In this document: piece after piece, positions 62,666 through 64,000 of the stretch | How positions within the stretch are numbered: the first letter of the stretch is position 1 | Layout of the letters: every line of letters begins with the position of its first letter | Assembly (NCBI GenBank): GCA_030248225.1 | Contig: JASANE010028610.1 | Coordinates: 44,494-108,493, forward strand | Length of the DNA: 64,000 nucleotides | DNA from: Trileptium ribeirensis | Taxonomy: Eukaryota; Nematoda; Enoplea; Enoplida; Thoracostomopsidae | Direction of reading: 5' to 3' | Translations under genes and position numbers: made by a program | The notes under the pieces: model-generated | Told to the model about the DNA's origin: nothing | The model's database searches: none | What the model saw: the letters and a program-made list of their open reading frames with translations, nothing else

Positions 62666-62685
62666 AGCAATATAGTTTAAAGCCG

Positions 62686-62690
62686 ATTGG
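62686..62690 (-). promoter_or_regulatory. CCAAT box upstream of CCDC40
   Basis: The minus strand reads AACCAATCGG, about 20 bp upstream of the assigned CCDC40 ATG. The match to an NF-Y CCAAT box is clean, but it is so close to the ATG that it may lie in the 5' UTR. Confidence 0.3.
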
Positions 62691-62698
62691 TTAATACA

Positions 62699-62705
62699 GC
62701 AAACA
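62699..62705 (+). promoter_or_regulatory. Candidate forkhead (FOXJ1-type) site
   Basis: GCAAACA fits the forkhead consensus RYMAAYA. FOXJ1 and RFX factors co-regulate motile-cilia genes, which makes the site plausible, but a 7-bp match is weak on its own. Confidence 0.3.
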
Positions 62706-62827
62706 GCTACGTGGACTGCAGCATTGTTGTTCTCTATGGTTAGTAGATATAAAATGGCGGTTTTACCCCCCCCCCCCCACACAGTGGTGGGGGAAGTGGG
62801 GTGACAGATGTATATATACGTGATTCA

Positions 62828-62841
62828 GTTGCTATGGTAGC
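62828..62841. promoter_or_regulatory. RFX X-box upstream of CCDC40
   Basis: GTTGCTATGGTAGC matches the palindromic X-box (GTTGCYATGGYAAC) at 13 of 14 positions, with one complete half-site. It lies 163 bp upstream of the CCDC40 start, in the typical window for RFX control of ciliary genes. Confidence 0.65.
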
Positions 62842-62889
62842 GTACTAGTAGTTCCATAAACTATATATTACGAGTCGCTGAATAATGTA

Positions 62890-63290
62890 TACCCCACACA
62901 AATAACCACATGTGGGGTATATATTTCGGTTGTGACATATTCTTAAAGATGTTTATAACCCCACACATATTTGAAAAACATGGTTCATCGGGGGTTGAAT
63001 CATATTTTTATGGTTCACAATATACAATTATTAAATTAATTAATAAAACTATTAACAAACCTGATAAAACCATAATTAGTAATAATAACCGGGTGGTGGT
63101 GGAGAGGCGGTTTGAAAACATTATAGGAAACTGTCGCGAATCTGGAGATACTGATCGAATCCGGGTTGTGATGGATACGCGTCGCAATGTCGTCATTACT
63201 GCATATCCTGTGGGGTGAATTTCATGTATGTGGGGTTGATATATGGCTTGTGTGGGGTAAATATCGATGGTGTGGGGCATGTGGAGGTGA
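62890..63290. repeat. TGTGGGGT motif cluster flanking the small ORF
   Basis: Inverted copies (ACCCCACA) occur at about 62891 and 62958 and forward copies at about 62910, 63209, 63229, 63251 and 63271, with a weaker one at 63280. Those on the right are spaced 20-22 bp. A C-run ending in CACACA at 62766-62780 may be related. Motif orientation is mostly inverted to the left and forward to the right of the ORF at 62949-63218. Confidence 0.7.
62949..63218 (+). CDS. Small protein, possible BECR-fold nuclease-like
   Basis: An intronless ORF of 89 codons. The start is placed at the ATG of MFITPHIFEKHGSSG; the frame is open to an earlier ATG at 62910 that lies inside a TGTGGGGT repeat. A central segment reads TINKPDKTIISNNNRVVVE, and the C-terminus IRVVMDTRRNVVITAYPVG. 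An early His in a KHG context, an 'NPD'-like mid segment and a terminal V(I)TAYP strand are the pattern I associate with barnase-EndoU-colicin-RelE (BECR) RNase domains, including phage and polymorphic-toxin versions. That assignment is inferred from pattern only. There is no signal peptide, immunity gene or toxin-delivery domain nearby. It could instead be an unrelated coding fragment of a mobile element. Codon composition is AT-rich like the surroundings. Confidence 0.45.
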   Translation: MFITPHIFEKHGSSGVESYFYGSQYTIIKLINKTINKPDKTIISNNNRVVVERRFENIIGNCRESGDTDRIRVVMDTRRNVVITAYPVG

Positions 63291-63382
63291 TATATGATGC
63301 TGTTTTGACATTGGTTATTTAATCAAGACTTCACTGGTTTTGGATTCACTTTCAAGTTTGGTTTTTACGCTCAAGTTTCATC

Positions 63383-64000
63383 ATGGCTTTCACACAGTCT
63401 GTTGGTAATTCGGATGTATTGGTCGACGACTCACTGTTCAACGACGACCACTCGCTGTTCAACGACGACGACTCGCTGTTCAACTATGCGCTGCTCAGTG
63501 ACAATTCACTTCTCAACGACAGCGACGGCCCAACAACCAGCGATGCCGTCGAAGATCAACTCGACAACGACCTCGATAGACGAGCGGACGCGCAACGGCT
63601 GGCGGATATGGTCTACGATCGTATCAATTTCGATCGCTGTGAAGATCCACATCTGATTATCGAGAACGAATTCTGGAGTGTCCTCCGTTCGATCATCTGC
63701 ATCGATGTGATGCAGGTGCAGAAGTTGGTTTGGGATCGCATCTTCCAGCGAATTCAGTTCCAACAATTACAACAAGCTGAACGAGTGCTCGAGAAGCTCC
63801 ATAAACAGTACAAAGACGAATGCGACGCATGTTATTACGAGGATCCTGGGCAACGTCTTCACGCTCAGGCTGGTGGCTGCGTGCATTCATCGCGTAAAGA
63901 GGACATTAAAGATGCTTGTAAAATGATAAACATTGAATACAATGAAAAGTTGTACAATATTATTCGTGAAAAATTGAGTTGTTATAACTATATGTATTAA
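63383..64000 (+). CDS. Hypothetical 205-residue protein with acidic N-terminal repeat
   Basis: An intronless ORF from the ATG at 63383 to a TAA that ends exactly at the window edge. Residues about 15-50 are acidic, with repeated DDSLFN/DDHSLFN units from short DNA repeats. Residues about 65-170 look globular and helical (RRADAQRLADMVYDRINFD, EFWSVLRSIICIDVMQVQ, QFQQLQQAERVLEKLHKQYK), with several cysteines (CDACYYED). The C-terminal 40 residues are Lys/Tyr/Asn-rich and AT-rich. Codons from 63400 to 63890 are markedly GC-rich compared with neighbouring DNA, supporting real coding. It is transcribed divergently from CCDC40, about 0.7 kb away. I do not recognise the family. It may be a host single-exon gene, part of a mobile or viral-like insertion running past the window, or the first exon of a longer gene. 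Confidence 0.6.
   Translation: MAFTQSVGNSDVLVDDSLFNDDHSLFNDDDSLFNYALLSDNSLLNDSDGPTTSDAVEDQLDNDLDRRADAQRLADMVYDRINFDRCEDPHLIIENEFWSVLRSIICIDVMQVQKLVWDRIFQRIQFQQLQQAERVLEKLHKQYKDECDACYYEDPGQRLHAQAGGCVHSSRKEDIKDACKMINIEYNEKLYNIIREKLSCYNYMY

Overview
The window is eukaryotic nuclear DNA: AT-rich, with GT-AG introns of several kb, tRNA-derived SINE heads and many decayed transposons. There is no bacterial gene organisation and no CRISPR array or rRNA. The host gene is ciliary and the repeats include Merlin, piggyBac, pogo, hAT, mariner and non-LTR families, so the source is an invertebrate-type animal with motile cilia. The species cannot be read from the sequence.

The window is dominated by one minus-strand gene. 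It was assembled here from 22 phase-compatible exons lying between 62665 (start codon) and 7225 (stop codon). The joined CDS is 3072 nt, 1023 residues, and is almost entirely coiled coil. Diagnostic segments (DPDHPLLRRYQ, a QKKKLIQQW segment, SAADIDSLKKLI, HRLQMKHSQQLKQQ followed by EMERTISKRD, and a C-terminal LRETLPAAEPALRRI) identify it as CCDC40 (FAP172). With CCDC39 this protein forms the 96-nm axonemal ruler. A near-perfect RFX X-box lies 163 bp upstream of the start codon, as expected for a ciliary gene.

Layout from left to right. 1-7224 is downstream of CCDC40 and holds a minus-strand LINE relic (about 1090-2700), a hAT-type element with CAGGG termini (5437-6471) carrying a coding-like passenger, and a repeat-family copy. 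7225-62665 is CCDC40, and its introns hold most of the other features. These include a 235-bp tandem array interrupted by a nearly intact Merlin transposon (8608-10429, 8-bp target duplication); a nest of mariner-like, LINE and foldback MITE (14864-17712); several MITEs; a Gypsy-type integrase scrap (about 24324-24515); a second Merlin that is a near-perfect 1.29-kb palindrome with its own target duplication (34859-36149); an inverted-repeat element containing 30-bp palindromic tandem units (43751-44425); a 93-bp tandem array (48190-48855); a pogo-like transposase relic with a PHD finger (52828-54600); and a piggyBac-like deletion derivative between TTAA sites (61004-62335).

62666-64000 is the CCDC40 promoter followed by two plus-strand intronless ORFs. 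One is a small protein whose C-terminal pattern recalls BECR-fold nucleases, bracketed by repeated TGTGGGGT motifs. The other is a 205-residue ORF of distinctly higher GC with an acidic N-terminal repeat. These two ORFs, with the palindromic Merlin, are the least ordinary parts of the window.
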